The notes: generated by a model from the sequence alone, not told the origin. Counted from the stretch's first letter, positions 1 through 8,164 are shown. The stretch is DNA of 56,326 nucleotides from Desulfotruncus alcoholivorax DSM 16058 (GCF_000430885.1 NZ_AUMW01000025.1:1-56326), one strand, 5' to 3'. A program made the numbers and translations.

Positions 1-113
1 TAGCTTAATGCGGTAATGGTCCCTTCGTAGGCCTCTTTGAACAGCTTCTTGGGCTCTTGGCCCGGTTCTATGGCGCCTTCGAAAATTTGATCAAAATTAA
101 TGGCTTCGGCCAA
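1..113 (-). CDS. acsB: Acetyl-CoA synthase / CODH alpha subunit, N-terminal part (cut by window edge)
   Basis: Only the first 37 codons are in the window. They read MAEAINFDQIFEGAIEPGQE and continue, which matches the conserved start of the Wood-Ljungdahl acetyl-CoA synthase (FDKIFEGAI-type N-terminus in Moorella). The start is TTG at 113, with GGGAGG eight bases upstream. The enzyme joins CO, a methyl group from the corrinoid protein and CoA into acetyl-CoA at a Ni-Ni-[4Fe-4S] cluster that lies outside this window. It follows acsA by 26 bases on the same strand, the usual order in acetogenic and sulfate-reducing Firmicutes, so the two subunits are very likely cotranscribed. Confidence 0.85.
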   Translation of the reverse strand, partial: MAEAINFDQIFEGAIEPGQEPKKLFKEAYEGTITALS

Positions 114-139
114 TCTATTTCCCTCCCTTTCGTGGTATT

Positions 140-2161
140 TTACCAGTTTTGACACAGAGCAGTTTCCAGATCATCGGCTACCCGGCGGTGCACGCCCAGT
201 TTCCAGGTTCTATATTCCAGGGCGCCCAGCAGTTTTTGAATCGATGTATCAATATCGGGCTCGAGGATGAAGTAACCGCCGAATACGTCTCCTGCAATTT
301 GGGTAAGGATGCTGTAAATCAGATCGCAGCCTTCCACCGGCGGCATGGTTCCAACATGGGTGGGCAGCCCGATTGTTACCGCCCAGGTACCGATACTGGT
401 GGCTTTACCACTCATTGCCTCGGGAGCGGAGGCGACAAACGGTACTTTAGGTGTATCAACACCGAGGTCTTCCGCCATCATCATCAATAGTTCGGCTGCC
501 CGCGAGTTGTCCACGCAGGAACCGATATGCAGAACCGGCGGTAAACCATACTTGAGATTGGCATTAGCGCTAATTCGTTTGTAGAAATTCTTTAGTCCTT
601 CGCCACAGTATTCATCAACCTTGTCGGGATCCATCAGCCCGGCCTTGGCACAGGCCTGAGCGTTGCAACCCGTGGAAACAACCAGCACATCATTTTTCAG
701 CATGGCCTTGGTGATTTCCAAATGCGCTTGATCGTGGAATGTCTTAAGGTTATTGCAGCCAGCCATCAGAATTACGCCCTTGAGCTCGCCGCTTAAAATA
801 GCATCGTTAAGCACTTTAATTGGTTTATCCGGGTTGACCGACTTAAATACTTCCAAAATCGCTTCTAAACTCCAGCCGGCAACAACCTTGTTTTTTACAT
901 TGGGGATATGCACCGGCCGGTTGCCGCGTTCTTTATATGCAGCAATACCTTCACGAATTACTTCCCGCGCATTTTCCATAGCCGTTGCTTCCTGATAGTC
1001 TATGTGCATGGTGCCGGGGTTTTTAACGATGTCGGAAGTGGTAATTAGCCTGGTGCCAAAGCACTGGGCCACGGTATTCAGGCCAGGCATAATGCACTGA
1101 ACGTCTACAACCATGCAGTCCACGGCGCCGGTGCAAATAGCCAGTTCCTGGGAGGAGAATGACGTTACCAGGGGCACCCCCTGACGCATTAGCACTTCAT
1201 TACCGGTGCAGCAGATGCCGGATAACTGAATACCTGCTGCCCCGGCGGCTTTGGCTTCATCTTCCAGTTCACGGGCTGCGGCCACAATCATTTCGCTGAG
1301 CAGCGGGTTATGGCCGTGTAGAATGATATTTACCTTGGCGGGATCCAGCACACCCATATTTGCTTCGCTGAGCACGGGTTCGGGAGTGCCGAAAATAATA
1401 TCGGAAAGGTCGGTGGCGATCCACTTGCCGGCCAAGTCGGCCAGACCGACGCGCACCGCACTGAATACCAGGTTGACCGGGTCGTTGTCCATGCCTACGT
1501 GAGCCTGGGTGACCAAGTCGGATATGGTGGCATGAATGCCGTGGGGCATTACGTTACGTTCTCTATAGTTTTGATTTCTTTCCTTGGTGACCATCTTGGT
1601 GATCCAGGTTGCTTCACCTTCACCTTTGAGGCGTTTAAAGTCTGCCAGGGCCAGCTCTGACAATTCTTTGGCCAATGTGGCATTATCTTTGCCCTCGGTT
1701 TCAATACCAACTTTTTGGCAAATCCTAAAGAGCTTATCCACATCCTTGATAGCATAATCCGGGGCATGCCCGTCAGCTATCATGTGCAATACGTGGGATA
1801 TATGGTTACCGTGTTGGGCGTGGGACGCACAGCCGGTAAGAATCATCAGACCGACGCTACGGGCTACGATGGTCCATGCGTTGGCGCCGCAAATACCCCT
1901 GCTGGCAGGGCCTTCATCTGCTTTAATGCGGCAGGGACCCATCATGCAAAAACGACAGCAGATCCCTTTATAGCCGAATTGACATTGTGGCTGCTGAGCC
2001 ACAACCCGGTCAAAAGCTGTAATTATCCCTTTTTCTTTAGCTACATCAATCATTTCCAGGGCCGCTGGGTCAACGGTACGTTTGATGTTTTTAGGGTCAA
2101 TCACTCGCGGTGTCTTGCTGGATGGCCTGCAAGTCAGGCTTGGGTCTTTATACCTTGGCAT
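140..2161 (-). CDS. acsA: Carbon monoxide dehydrogenase catalytic (beta) subunit of the CODH/ACS complex
   Basis: A 673-aa CO dehydrogenase that oxidises CO, or reduces CO2 to CO for acetyl-CoA synthesis. Cys60, Cys68, Cys69, Cys72 and Cys77 (QPQC, GICCRFCMMGPC) are the usual ligands of the bridging and B clusters. The motifs SGICCTGNEVLMRQG and HIGSCVDNSRA further on belong to the C-cluster region. Length and the C-terminal ...EYRTWKLGVHRRVA agree with AcsA of Moorella rather than with stand-alone CooS. The start ATG at 2161 has AAGGAGGTCG just upstream. acsB follows directly. A 390-base gap upstream holds the likely promoter and a large palindrome. Known family function; the acs-type assignment comes from the acsB neighbour. 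Confidence 0.95.
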   Translation of the reverse strand: MPRYKDPSLTCRPSSKTPRVIDPKNIKRTVDPAALEMIDVAKEKGIITAFDRVVAQQPQCQFGYKGICCRFCMMGPCRIKADEGPASRGICGANAWTIVARSVGLMILTGCASHAQHGNHISHVLHMIADGHAPDYAIKDVDKLFRICQKVGIETEGKDNATLAKELSELALADFKRLKGEGEATWITKMVTKERNQNYRERNVMPHGIHATISDLVTQAHVGMDNDPVNLVFSAVRVGLADLAGKWIATDLSDIIFGTPEPVLSEANMGVLDPAKVNIILHGHNPLLSEMIVAAARELEDEAKAAGAAGIQLSGICCTGNEVLMRQGVPLVTSFSSQELAICTGAVDCMVVDVQCIMPGLNTVAQCFGTRLITTSDIVKNPGTMHIDYQEATAMENAREVIREGIAAYKERGNRPVHIPNVKNKVVAGWSLEAILEVFKSVNPDKPIKVLNDAILSGELKGVILMAGCNNLKTFHDQAHLEITKAMLKNDVLVVSTGCNAQACAKAGLMDPDKVDEYCGEGLKNFYKRISANANLKYGLPPVLHIGSCVDNSRAAELLMMMAEDLGVDTPKVPFVASAPEAMSGKATSIGTWAVTIGLPTHVGTMPPVEGCDLIYSILTQIAGDVFGGYFILEPDIDTSIQKLLGALEYRTWKLGVHRRVADDLETALCQNW

Positions 2162-2248
2162 TAATTCGACCTCCTTGTATAGAATGAGTAATTAGTAAGC
2201 GAAAAAATGTTAGTTTTTTAACCACCTTCCCCTATCCATATTTGATTA

Positions 2249-2278
2249 AATATACTAAAAAAATACTGTAATGATCAA
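2249..2278 (-). promoter_or_regulatory. Possible sigma-A promoter of acsA-acsB
   Basis: On the minus strand TTGATC (2278-2273) and TATATT (2254-2249) are separated by 18 bases and lie about 90 bases upstream of the acsA start. The region is very AT-rich, so chance matches are easy; this is tentative. Confidence 0.3.
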
Positions 2279-2303
2279 ATGTTAAAAACAAAGATTTAGT
2301 GAG

Positions 2304-2331
2304 CAATAGCTCATAAATTTATGAGCTATTG
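2304..2331. promoter_or_regulatory. Perfect 28-bp palindrome upstream of acsA
   Basis: Fourteen bases from CAATAGCTCATAAA are followed without a gap by their exact reverse complement. It lies about 140 bases upstream of the acsA start inside a gene-free stretch (2162-2551). It could be an operator for a dimeric regulator. It could also be a hairpin ending an RNA, since T-rich sequence follows on the plus strand, but the stem is AT-rich and the T-run is 10 bases away, so an operator is preferred. Confidence 0.45.
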
Positions 2332-2486
2332 TCACAAATTATTTTTTTAACATAATTTCATATTATAAAAGTCATAAAGAATCCAATCCAAACCGTTTCA
2401 CAATAACAATGAGGTATTTGTCACTAATGGAATTTTTTTTGCATACAATGATTATATTTAATGAGAGTTTGCCGTTTCCTTATTGA

Positions 2487-2530
2487 TTGACTTTTATTAC
2501 GGCAAATTGTAAAATAGTGATAAATATCAC
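2487..2530 (+). promoter_or_regulatory. Sigma-A promoter with overlapping CRP/FNR-type operator
   Basis: TTGACT (2487-2492), a 17-base spacer and TAAAAT (2510-2515) form a good housekeeping promoter. Directly downstream, GTGATAAATATCAC (2517-2530) has the GTGA-N6-TCAC layout of CRP/FNR-family sites and covers the expected transcription start, a position typical of repression. The ATG of the next gene is 21 bases further. Confidence 0.55.
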
Positions 2531-2551
2531 ATTTCTTTATAGGTGGGTTTC

Positions 2552-2902
2552 ATGTTAAATAAAATTTGTATTCTATATAAAGATCACCTGCGCCTCACCC
2601 TGCTTGTCGGCGGGGGGGAAGCCAGGAAAACTTATATTTACTGGCTTAATAAAACTCCGGTGGATATGAAGAATTACGAAAGCTTTGAAGGTAAATGGAT
2701 TGAAGGAAGCCTGGAGGAACCGGTTATTCTTTTGGAAGGTGTGCCCGGTGGTATCCAAAAAATTGACCTGGCGCCTTATATTAAAGAAATAGAAGTGATT
2801 TATCAGATTATCGGAGTTTCGCAATCCGGTAAAATGAGTTGGAAAAACGTTAAAGAAAATGAGTTCAATGAATTTATGAAAAATCTAGACTACTCTATTT
2901 AG
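2552..2902 (+). CDS. Hypothetical protein, 116 aa, under a CRP/FNR-type site
   Basis: Not recognised. The product (MLNKICILYKDHLRLTL...) has no signal peptide or membrane segment and is mixed alpha/beta in character, with many acidic and aromatic residues. ATG 2552 was chosen over the upstream in-frame GTG 2543 because AGGTGGG (2541-2547) is correctly spaced from the ATG and would overlap the GTG. A clear promoter and a palindromic operator precede it, so it is probably an expressed, regulated gene. It is divergent from acsAB, so the regulator might respond to CO or redox state; that is inference only. Confidence 0.6.
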   Translation: MLNKICILYKDHLRLTLLVGGGEARKTYIYWLNKTPVDMKNYESFEGKWIEGSLEEPVILLEGVPGGIQKIDLAPYIKEIEVIYQIIGVSQSGKMSWKNVKENEFNEFMKNLDYSI

Positions 2903-2910
2903 CCTGTTAA

Positions 2911-3255
2911 TTGGGACGTGGATTATTTGAATTTGCCGGTTTAAGACTTGAGCGATATTTTGCCGGATATGAATTTAGTTCGACATATCTTTTGTGCTCT
3001 TCAGATTGTGAATCCATTACACTAAAGGATCTGTTGTCATTTGAAGGCGATGGAGCATGGGACGCCTTTCAGAACCTGTGTCTTGGCTACACCGGATCCC
3101 TGGGGAACCCTGAACTAAGGCATGCCATAGCAGGTCTTTACCGGGGTATTAAGCCCGATGAGATACTGGTTATCTCGGGTGCCGGGGAAGCTATCTTTAT
3201 TATCGCGGCCTGGAATACGATCAAACGGAATACCCGAGTCATCTGTCCTCCCTGA
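2911..3255 (+). pseudogene. Truncated class I/II aminotransferase (N-terminal remnant)
   Basis: The 114-residue reading frame has the N-terminal features of a PLP aminotransferase: an ...ERYFAGYEFSSTYLLCSSDC... lead-in, a GYTGSLGNPELRHAIAGLY segment and the SGAGEAIFI turn that contacts the cofactor phosphate. It ends at TGA after about 30% of the usual 380 residues. No continuation is visible: the PLP lysine and substrate-binding half are absent and a different gene begins 63 bases later. The TTG at 2911 lacks a Shine-Dalgarno. A deletion removed the 3' two thirds, so this is a relic rather than a small protein. Confidence 0.7.
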
Positions 3256-3317
3256 TAAGCAAGAATGTTGACATTGCAATGGGGGGATTTTGTTTTGACT
3301 GGGCAGGGGGGTTGCTG

Positions 3318-3599
3318 ATGGTTGTGGGAGTGCTGACCCTGGAACTTTTTTTGGGCGAGGCCAATTCATTAAAAGGTAAACGAAAAATTTTAAAAAGTTT
3401 GCTGGAAAGGCTGAAGCACAAGTTTAATATCTCTGTAGCCGAGGTTGGCCGGCAGGATAGCTGGAAACATTCAACCATTGGAATTTCTGCGGTTAGCGGG
3501 GAAACATCCCATATGGACAGTATTCTATCCAGCGTGGTGAATTACATTGAAAATCACGGTGGTGTTGAAATAATTGAAATTCAAAAAGAACTGTTATAA
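3318..3599 (+). CDS. DUF503 family protein (YlxP-like)
   Basis: The 93-residue protein starts MVVGVLTLELFLGEANSLKGKR, the hallmark of DUF503, and continues with KHKFNISVAEVGRQDSWKHSTIGIS. YlxP/DUF503 proteins are small ferredoxin-like-fold proteins; in many Firmicutes the gene sits between infB and rbfA and has been linked to ribosome maturation. Here it stands alone next to an aminotransferase relic, so it is either a second copy or displaced. ATG 3318 follows a G-rich ribosome-binding stretch (GGCAGGGGGG); the longer frame from 3279 adds residues not seen in the family. Confidence 0.8.
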   Translation: MVVGVLTLELFLGEANSLKGKRKILKSLLERLKHKFNISVAEVGRQDSWKHSTIGISAVSGETSHMDSILSSVVNYIENHGGVEIIEIQKELL

Positions 3600-3736
3600 A
3601 TAAAAGCTGGTACGTTTGTGCCGGCATTTTTTTAATAAGTGAAATTATAACGGTATTTACCTGTAAAGCGATATTGTTCATTCCATGTCATTGATTATAT
3701 ATGGTAACTACCTTTTAAGCTGCATCGTTCGATCTA

Positions 3737-3761
3737 CGTCATTGCGAGGAGTGAAACGACG
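3737..3761. repeat. REP-like intergenic repeat (CGTCATTGCGAGG type)
   Basis: CGTCATTGCGAGGAGTGAAA followed by CGACG is a copy of the widespread intergenic CGTCATTGCGAGCGAAGCGA-type palindrome. Related copies are near 22245 and 23866 in the opposite orientation. Confidence 0.5.
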
Positions 3762-3771
3762 TTGGTTTATC

Positions 3772-4695
3772 TTATTTTGTAGCTGAACTTTGCATTATGT
3801 CTGCGCTAAAGTTATTGGCTTCCTGTGATTCTCCCCTTAATTCGGCCAGCAGCATGCCTGCTAAAATGAGGATACATCCTGCAGCCTGTACCAGTGTTAA
3901 CATTTCACGCCCCAGTATGTGTGCAGTAATCGCCGCAAATACCGGTTCCATGGTAAAAATAATGGCCGTATGGGTTGGTGAGGTATAGCGCTGCACGGAA
4001 TTTTGAATTAGAAAAGCCAGGGAAGTTGCCGGAATGGCTGTGATGATAAAAGCCGTCCAGACCGGCGTGGTAAAGTGGCCGGGTATTGTTTCCAGCCTTA
4101 AGGCAAACATAAAGCTGATTATTGAAACAGTGCCGATTTGGATGGTGGCCAGCAAAACAGGGTCGTGTTTGCCGGCATAGCGTCCAACCATAATAATATG
4201 CAGCCCGAAACAAATTGCGCAGAAGAAGATTAATAAATCCCCCAGACCAAGTTTAAAGCTGCTGCCCTGCAGGGTCAACAGAGCCAGTCCAAAAGTGGCG
4301 AACAGTACCCCAATTATTACAAATACCCCGGGCAGGCGGCGGCACGCAAGTGCTGTAAACAGGGGAACCAGCACTACCGCAAGCCCGGTGATAAAGCCTG
4401 CGGTGGCCGGCCCGGTATATTTTAGGCCAACCGTTTGAAATGCATAACCGCCGAATAAAAACAAGCCGATAAAAAAGCCTGTTTTTAAAGTGCCCCAGTT
4501 AATATTTAAAAGGTGCCGCCGGTAGACGGCAGCCAGGAAAACCAGAGCCAGCAGGAAACGCAGGGCCACAAAATAATAAGGACCAATGCCGGAAAGAGCA
4601 TCCTGTACTACCACGAAGGTCAGACCCCAGGAAAAGGCGACAAATAACAAGGCAAGGTCAGCTTTGATCTGTCTTTTTTTAAGTTGGTTTGTCAT
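3772..4695 (-). CDS. DMT-superfamily (EamA) permease
   Basis: A 307-aa inner-membrane protein with ten predicted hydrophobic helices arranged as two EamA repeats (roughly residues 10-145 and 155-290). Family members export or import small metabolites such as amino acids; the substrate cannot be read from sequence. The internal ATG at 4695 (MTNQLKKRQ) is preferred because GAAAGGAC lies nine bases upstream, while the longer frame to 4764 adds an unlikely hydrophobic leader. It is divergent from the amino-acid ABC transporter, with a 19-bp palindrome between them, so shared control is possible. Confidence 0.8.
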   Translation of the reverse strand: MTNQLKKRQIKADLALLFVAFSWGLTFVVVQDALSGIGPYYFVALRFLLALVFLAAVYRRHLLNINWGTLKTGFFIGLFLFGGYAFQTVGLKYTGPATAGFITGLAVVLVPLFTALACRRLPGVFVIIGVLFATFGLALLTLQGSSFKLGLGDLLIFFCAICFGLHIIMVGRYAGKHDPVLLATIQIGTVSIISFMFALRLETIPGHFTTPVWTAFIITAIPATSLAFLIQNSVQRYTSPTHTAIIFTMEPVFAAITAHILGREMLTLVQAAGCILILAGMLLAELRGESQEANNFSADIMQSSATK

Positions 4696-4801
4696 TAGTT
4701 TTGTCCTTTCAAAAAGCCATGGCCAACGTATAACCAAAACAGGTATGACAATTAATTTTCCCATGCTGTAATATCCCTGTCAAGCCAGAGAAAGCAAGTT
4801 G

Positions 4802-4820
4802 GCTTTTAATGATTAAAAGC
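4802..4820. promoter_or_regulatory. Palindromic element between divergent transporter genes
   Basis: GCTTTTAAT-G-ATTAAAAGC is a perfect inverted repeat with a single central base. It lies between the DMT permease and the ABC transporter and could be an operator for either. Confidence 0.35.
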
Positions 4821-4844
4821 AAATTCCCGAGCAGGATTTTTACA

Positions 4845-4873
4845 TTGTTCAGCGAATTTTAACAATTTAATTG
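4845..4873 (+). promoter_or_regulatory. Candidate promoter of the amino-acid ABC operon
   Basis: TTGTTC (4845-4850), 17 bases, TAATTG (4868-4873), about 30 bases before the TTG start of the binding-protein gene. The -10 hexamer is imperfect. Confidence 0.35.
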
Positions 4874-4904
4874 GAATTTTAATTAACGAAGGAGGAGAAT
4901 ATGT

Positions 4905-5738
4905 TTGAAAAAGTGGCTTAGAATTGGTTTTGTTTTGCTGACCGTGCTGGCATTTGCTGTTGTTGTTGCCGGATGCGGTGGCGGAGAGAAAGCCAAGGAG
5001 ACTGCGGGTGAAGGCGAAAAGCAGGCTGCACCGGAGAAACAAAACCTGGTTTTTGGTTCCGACACATCTTATGCGCCCTTTGAATCTTACGATGCCAATG
5101 GAAAACTGGTTGGTTTTGACGTTGACCTGATCGATGCAATTAATGAAGTATCCGGCCTGAATATTGAAATGAAAACTTATGATTTCAAAGGTCTCATTCC
5201 AGCCCTTGAAACGGCTACCATTGACGGTGCCATTTCTGCCATGAGTATTACCGATGAAAGAAAACAAAAGGTTAACTTTAGCGTTCCTTACTACAAGTCC
5301 GGCTTGGCCACGGCTGTTAAGGTCGACAATAAGGACATCAAAGGTTTTGATGACCTTGAAGGCAAGAAAATTGGTGTTCAAACCGGTACGACCGGTGAAA
5401 TAGAAGCCAGCAAGGTTCCCAATGCCCAGGTTGTTTCCTTCGACACCATTGACGGAGCATTTATGGACCTGACCAACGGCGCCTTGGATGCTGTTGTCAA
5501 TGACTTCCCTGTCACAGCCTATTATATTGCCCAGGGCAACGATCAGGTTAAAATAGTGGGTGACCTCAGGACAAGCGAATACTATGGCATTGCCATTCCC
5601 AAGCAAAAGCCCGAAGTGCTTGAAAAAGTTAATGCTGCCCTGAAGACTTTGAAAGAGAACGGCAAATACGCTGAAATTTATAAAAAATGGTTCTCCGTCG
5701 ATCCCCCTGCGGATTTGCCAGGCGAACCCCAAAGCTAA
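4905..5738 (+). CDS. Polar amino-acid ABC transporter, substrate-binding lipoprotein
   Basis: A 277-aa solute-binding protein of family 3 (SBP_bac_3). The N-terminus has a lipoprotein signal ending VVVAGC with Cys24 as the lipidated residue, then a charged linker. The binding domain shows the expected YAPFES...G..VGFDVDLIDAI and ISAMSITDERKQ motifs and the closing KYAEIYKKWF helix. TTG 4905 is the start: GGAGGAG lies seven bases upstream and the nearby ATG at 4901 runs into a stop after six codons. It is first in a three-gene operon with permease and ATPase. Which amino acid it binds (Gln, Arg, Cys or another) is not clear. Confidence 0.9.
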   Translation: MKKWLRIGFVLLTVLAFAVVVAGCGGGEKAKETAGEGEKQAAPEKQNLVFGSDTSYAPFESYDANGKLVGFDVDLIDAINEVSGLNIEMKTYDFKGLIPALETATIDGAISAMSITDERKQKVNFSVPYYKSGLATAVKVDNKDIKGFDDLEGKKIGVQTGTTGEIEASKVPNAQVVSFDTIDGAFMDLTNGALDAVVNDFPVTAYYIAQGNDQVKIVGDLRTSEYYGIAIPKQKPEVLEKVNAALKTLKENGKYAEIYKKWFSVDPPADLPGEPQS

Positions 5739-5765
5739 AATCTTCAAAATTAAGTAGCTTGGAGG

Positions 5766-5797
5766 ATATGCGTAATACGGTTTCGTATTACGCATAT
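5766..5797 (+). terminator. Intra-operon hairpin between binding protein and permease
   Basis: A 14-bp perfect stem (ATATGCGTAATACG and its complement) with loop GTTT, followed by only a short T-run. It is well placed to stop part of the transcripts or protect the 3' end, so that more binding protein is made than permease. Confidence 0.6.
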
Positions 5798-5826
5798 TTT
5801 CCTTAATCGTCGAGAGGGTGAATTTT

Positions 5827-6528
5827 TTGGACGTTGCTATTCAAAGTTTACCCTTGTTATTCAAGGGACTGGAATTGACGCTGATAATAACTCTGGGTTC
5901 GGTTGGCATCGGGTGCATTATCGGCATGGTGGCGGCTCTTTCCCGGTTATCCGGCAAGCGGTGGCTACGGCTGCTTGCCACGGCCTATGTGGACTTTTTC
6001 CGCGGCACCCCGCTGCTGGTTCAAATTTTACTTGTTTATTACGGCATTCCGGTATTACTTCAGGACAGCCAGGAATTTCTGATGAATACCTTTGGGATGC
6101 CCCAGTTAATTCATAATTACGCCATGCCCAGGCTTATCGCCGCCGTTATCGCCTGCAGTATTAACAGCGGCGCCTATATTGCAGAAATATTCAGGGCCGG
6201 TGTTCAATCCATCGAAAAGGGGCAAATGGAAGCCGCGCGCTCTCTGGGCATGACCCACGGCCAGGCCATGCGTTATATTATACTGCCCCAGGCTGTCAAA
6301 AGGGTAATTCCGCCTCTGGGCAATGAATTTATAGCCATGTTAAAGGATACCTCACTGCTGTCCGTCATAGGGATTATTGAATTAACCAAGAGCGGTATGC
6401 TGGTAGTGGCCAGGACTTATGAAGCTTTTGCCATTTATATCACCGTGGCGATTTTTTACCTGGTAATAACTTTTACGCTTTCCCGTTATATTGATTACCT
6501 GGAGAGGAGGTTGAAAACCGGTGATTGA
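5827..6528 (+). CDS. Polar amino-acid ABC transporter, permease
   Basis: An integral-membrane permease of the HisMQ/GlnP type, about 233 aa with five to six hydrophobic helices. The motif [12 protein letters not shown] follows an FRGTP box, and the EAA loop reads [22 protein letters not shown], the contact site for the ATPase. TTG 5827 is preferred because GAGGGTGA lies just upstream; GTG 5818 would overlap that site. The gene ends inside the start of the ATPase gene (8-base overlap), indicating translational coupling. Confidence 0.88.
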   Translation: MDVAIQSLPLLFKGLELTLIITLGSVGIGCIIGMVAALSRLSGKRWLRLLATAYVDFFRGTPLLVQILLVYYGIPVLLQDSQEFLMNTFGMPQLIHNYAMPRLIAAVIACSINSGAYIAEIFRAGVQSIEKGQMEAARSLGMTHGQAMRYIILPQAVKRVIPPLGNEFIAMLKDTSLLSVIGIIELTKSGMLVVARTYEAFAIYITVAIFYLVITFTLSRYIDYLERRLKTGD

Positions 6529-7243
6529 AGTTAAGAATCTGTATAAAAACTTCGGTAAACTGGAAGTTTTGAAGGACGTTAACTGCCGGGTTGCCCTCCA
6601 GGAAGTAGTTTGCGTTATTGGCCCCAGTGGTTCCGGAAAAAGCACCTTTTTACGCTGTATTAACATGCTGGAACAACCTACCTCGGGTGAAATCTGGATT
6701 GACGGGGTTAATTTACTCGATAAAAAAACCAACATCAATAGTGTAAGACAGGACGTCGGTATGGTGTTCCAGCGCTTTAATCTTTTCCCCCATAAAACAG
6801 CGTTGGAGAACATCACATTGGCGCCAATGAAAGTGAAGAATCTCTCCCGGGAAGATGCTGAAAAAACCGCCCGGGACTTGCTAAATAAAGTCGGCCTGTC
6901 GGATAAGACCGATGTTTACCCGGACCAGCTTTCAGGCGGGCAGCAGCAGCGGGTTGCCATCGCCAGGGCACTGGCCATGCACCCCAAAGTGATGCTCTTT
7001 GACGAGCCTACCTCCGCCTTGGACCCGGAAATGGTTGGTGAAGTGCTATCTGTTATGAAGGACCTGGCCAGGGAAGGGATGACTATGGTGGTTGTGACTC
7101 ATGAAATGGGTTTTGCCCGGGAAGTGGGAGACCGGGTAATATTTATGGACGAAGGACGGCTGGTGGAGGAAGGTACCCCGGACCAAGTTTTTGGCAGCCC
7201 TCGTAATGATAGGACCAAGTTGTTCCTAAGTAAGATACTATAA
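6521..7243 (+). CDS. Polar amino-acid ABC transporter, ATP-binding protein
   Basis: A 240-aa GlnQ-type ATPase. Walker A is GPSGSGKS at residues 34-41, the Q-loop is [10 protein letters not shown], the signature is LSGGQQQR, Walker B is [14 protein letters not shown] and the switch histidine is in [11 protein letters not shown] 6521 has GGAGAGGAGG upstream. It energises uptake by the preceding permease and binding protein. A rho-independent terminator follows. Confidence 0.93.
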   Translation: MIEVKNLYKNFGKLEVLKDVNCRVALQEVVCVIGPSGSGKSTFLRCINMLEQPTSGEIWIDGVNLLDKKTNINSVRQDVGMVFQRFNLFPHKTALENITLAPMKVKNLSREDAEKTARDLLNKVGLSDKTDVYPDQLSGGQQQRVAIARALAMHPKVMLFDEPTSALDPEMVGEVLSVMKDLAREGMTMVVVTHEMGFAREVGDRVIFMDEGRLVEEGTPDQVFGSPRNDRTKLFLSKIL

Positions 7244-7261
7244 TATTTTACCTATCGGAAG

Positions 7262-7295
7262 GCGTAACAAATGGCGTTACGCTTTTTATTTTTTA
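7262..7295 (+). terminator. Terminator of the amino-acid ABC operon
   Basis: GCGTAAC (7262-7268) pairs with GTTACGC (7276-7282), followed by TTTTTATTTTTT. Confidence 0.75.
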
Positions 7296-7299
7296 ACTA

Positions 7300-7540
7300 T
7301 TCAGTCCAAGGTCGAAAATCAAAGGTCGAAGGTCACTCAGTAAACGTGCTTACTTTGGAAGATTTGTGAAGATAGGTAATAGTAGGGGCGGACGACCCTG
7401 TCCGCCCGTTTGACCTGAATAACGAACCACCGGAGCGCCGGATACCGGTAATTAATATTTATAAAATTTGAAACCAGGCAAATTTTCAGTAAACGACAGG
7501 TGTGACTTTGCGCCCGAATAGGGCGCAGTGTTTATAAAAT
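7300..7540. repeat. Gene-free stretch with intergenic palindromes
   Basis: No gene seen. The stretch holds a short direct repeat of AAGGTCGAA (near 7308 and 7322), a GC-rich palindrome GGGCGGA...TCCGCCC (7386-7407) of a type common between genes in many bacteria, and a hairpin TGCGCCC-GAATA-GGGCGCA (7509-7527) just beyond the 3' end of acuA. Confidence 0.45.
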
Positions 7541-8164
7541 CTATAAAAAATTAATTGCATTGTTGTAAATTCTTTGAAACTTCATGCTTTCAAAAAGCTC
7601 AATATCACTTTTAGATACATTCTTGCCAATACGGGCCATTAATACGTTGGCTGGATGTTCAATAATGTCTGGGTCATCTGTGGGTGTACGCTGCATACCG
7701 ACCGATCCGAAAAGATTGGTCAAAACCCGCTGGTAGGCCCATATGTCCAGTTTGGTATTACGGGTATCCCAGTGCCAGCACATTTCCATAGTAATAACAA
7801 TATAATTTTCCAGCTCCGGGTTTTGAAAGCTAACTTTTAACAGATTTTCGGCGAGCTTCATTCTGCGCCAGTCAGAACTTATTTCAATACCGCCCAATTC
7901 AAGTACACGCGGGTGTTTAATCCACCGTGAGCTTTCATCAGAAGGGTGAAAGGTTACATAACCGGCAATCTCCTTTTCATGGCGAGCTATATAAATCATA
8001 CCAACAGGCATTTCAGCTATCATAATTAAGGCGTCTTTTTGTTTTTCCGGTGGTCGAAAGTTGGTAAGCTTATCGTTCATGGTCAGCTCCGCCAGATAAT
8101 CGCCGGGGCAAGGACCTTCAATATATACAGTACCCTGGGGTGTTTCAAGGGCATATTGTTGCAT
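7541..8164 (-). CDS. acuA: AcuA-like GNAT protein acetyltransferase
   Basis: A 207-aa protein resembling AcuA of Bacillus along its whole length: IEGP near the N-terminus, NFRPPEKQKDAL, the acetyl-CoA region VLELGGIEI...LAENLLKVSF, MEMCWHWD, and DDPDIIEHPANVLMARIGK near the end. In Bacillus AcuA acetylates and thereby switches off the AMP-forming acetyl-CoA synthetase. ATG 8164 has GGAGGTGA six bases upstream and is preferred over TTG 8170. The usual acuB and acuC partners are not adjacent, so its deacetylase would have to be elsewhere. Possible targets in this window include the acyl-CoA ligase at 29470; that is inference. Confidence 0.85.
   Translation of the reverse strand: MQQYALETPQGTVYIEGPCPGDYLAELTMNDKLTNFRPPEKQKDALIMIAEMPVGMIYIARHEKEIAGYVTFHPSDESSRWIKHPRVLELGGIEISSDWRRMKLAENLLKVSFQNPELENYIVITMEMCWHWDTRNTKLDIWAYQRVLTNLFGSVGMQRTPTDDPDIIEHPANVLMARIGKNVSKSDIELFESMKFQRIYNNAINFL

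Noticed and set aside
4806-5795. 329-codon frame on the minus strand
   Set aside because: It lies wholly opposite the amino-acid-binding lipoprotein gene, which has clear family motifs and a ribosome-binding site; the antisense frame has no recognisable protein.
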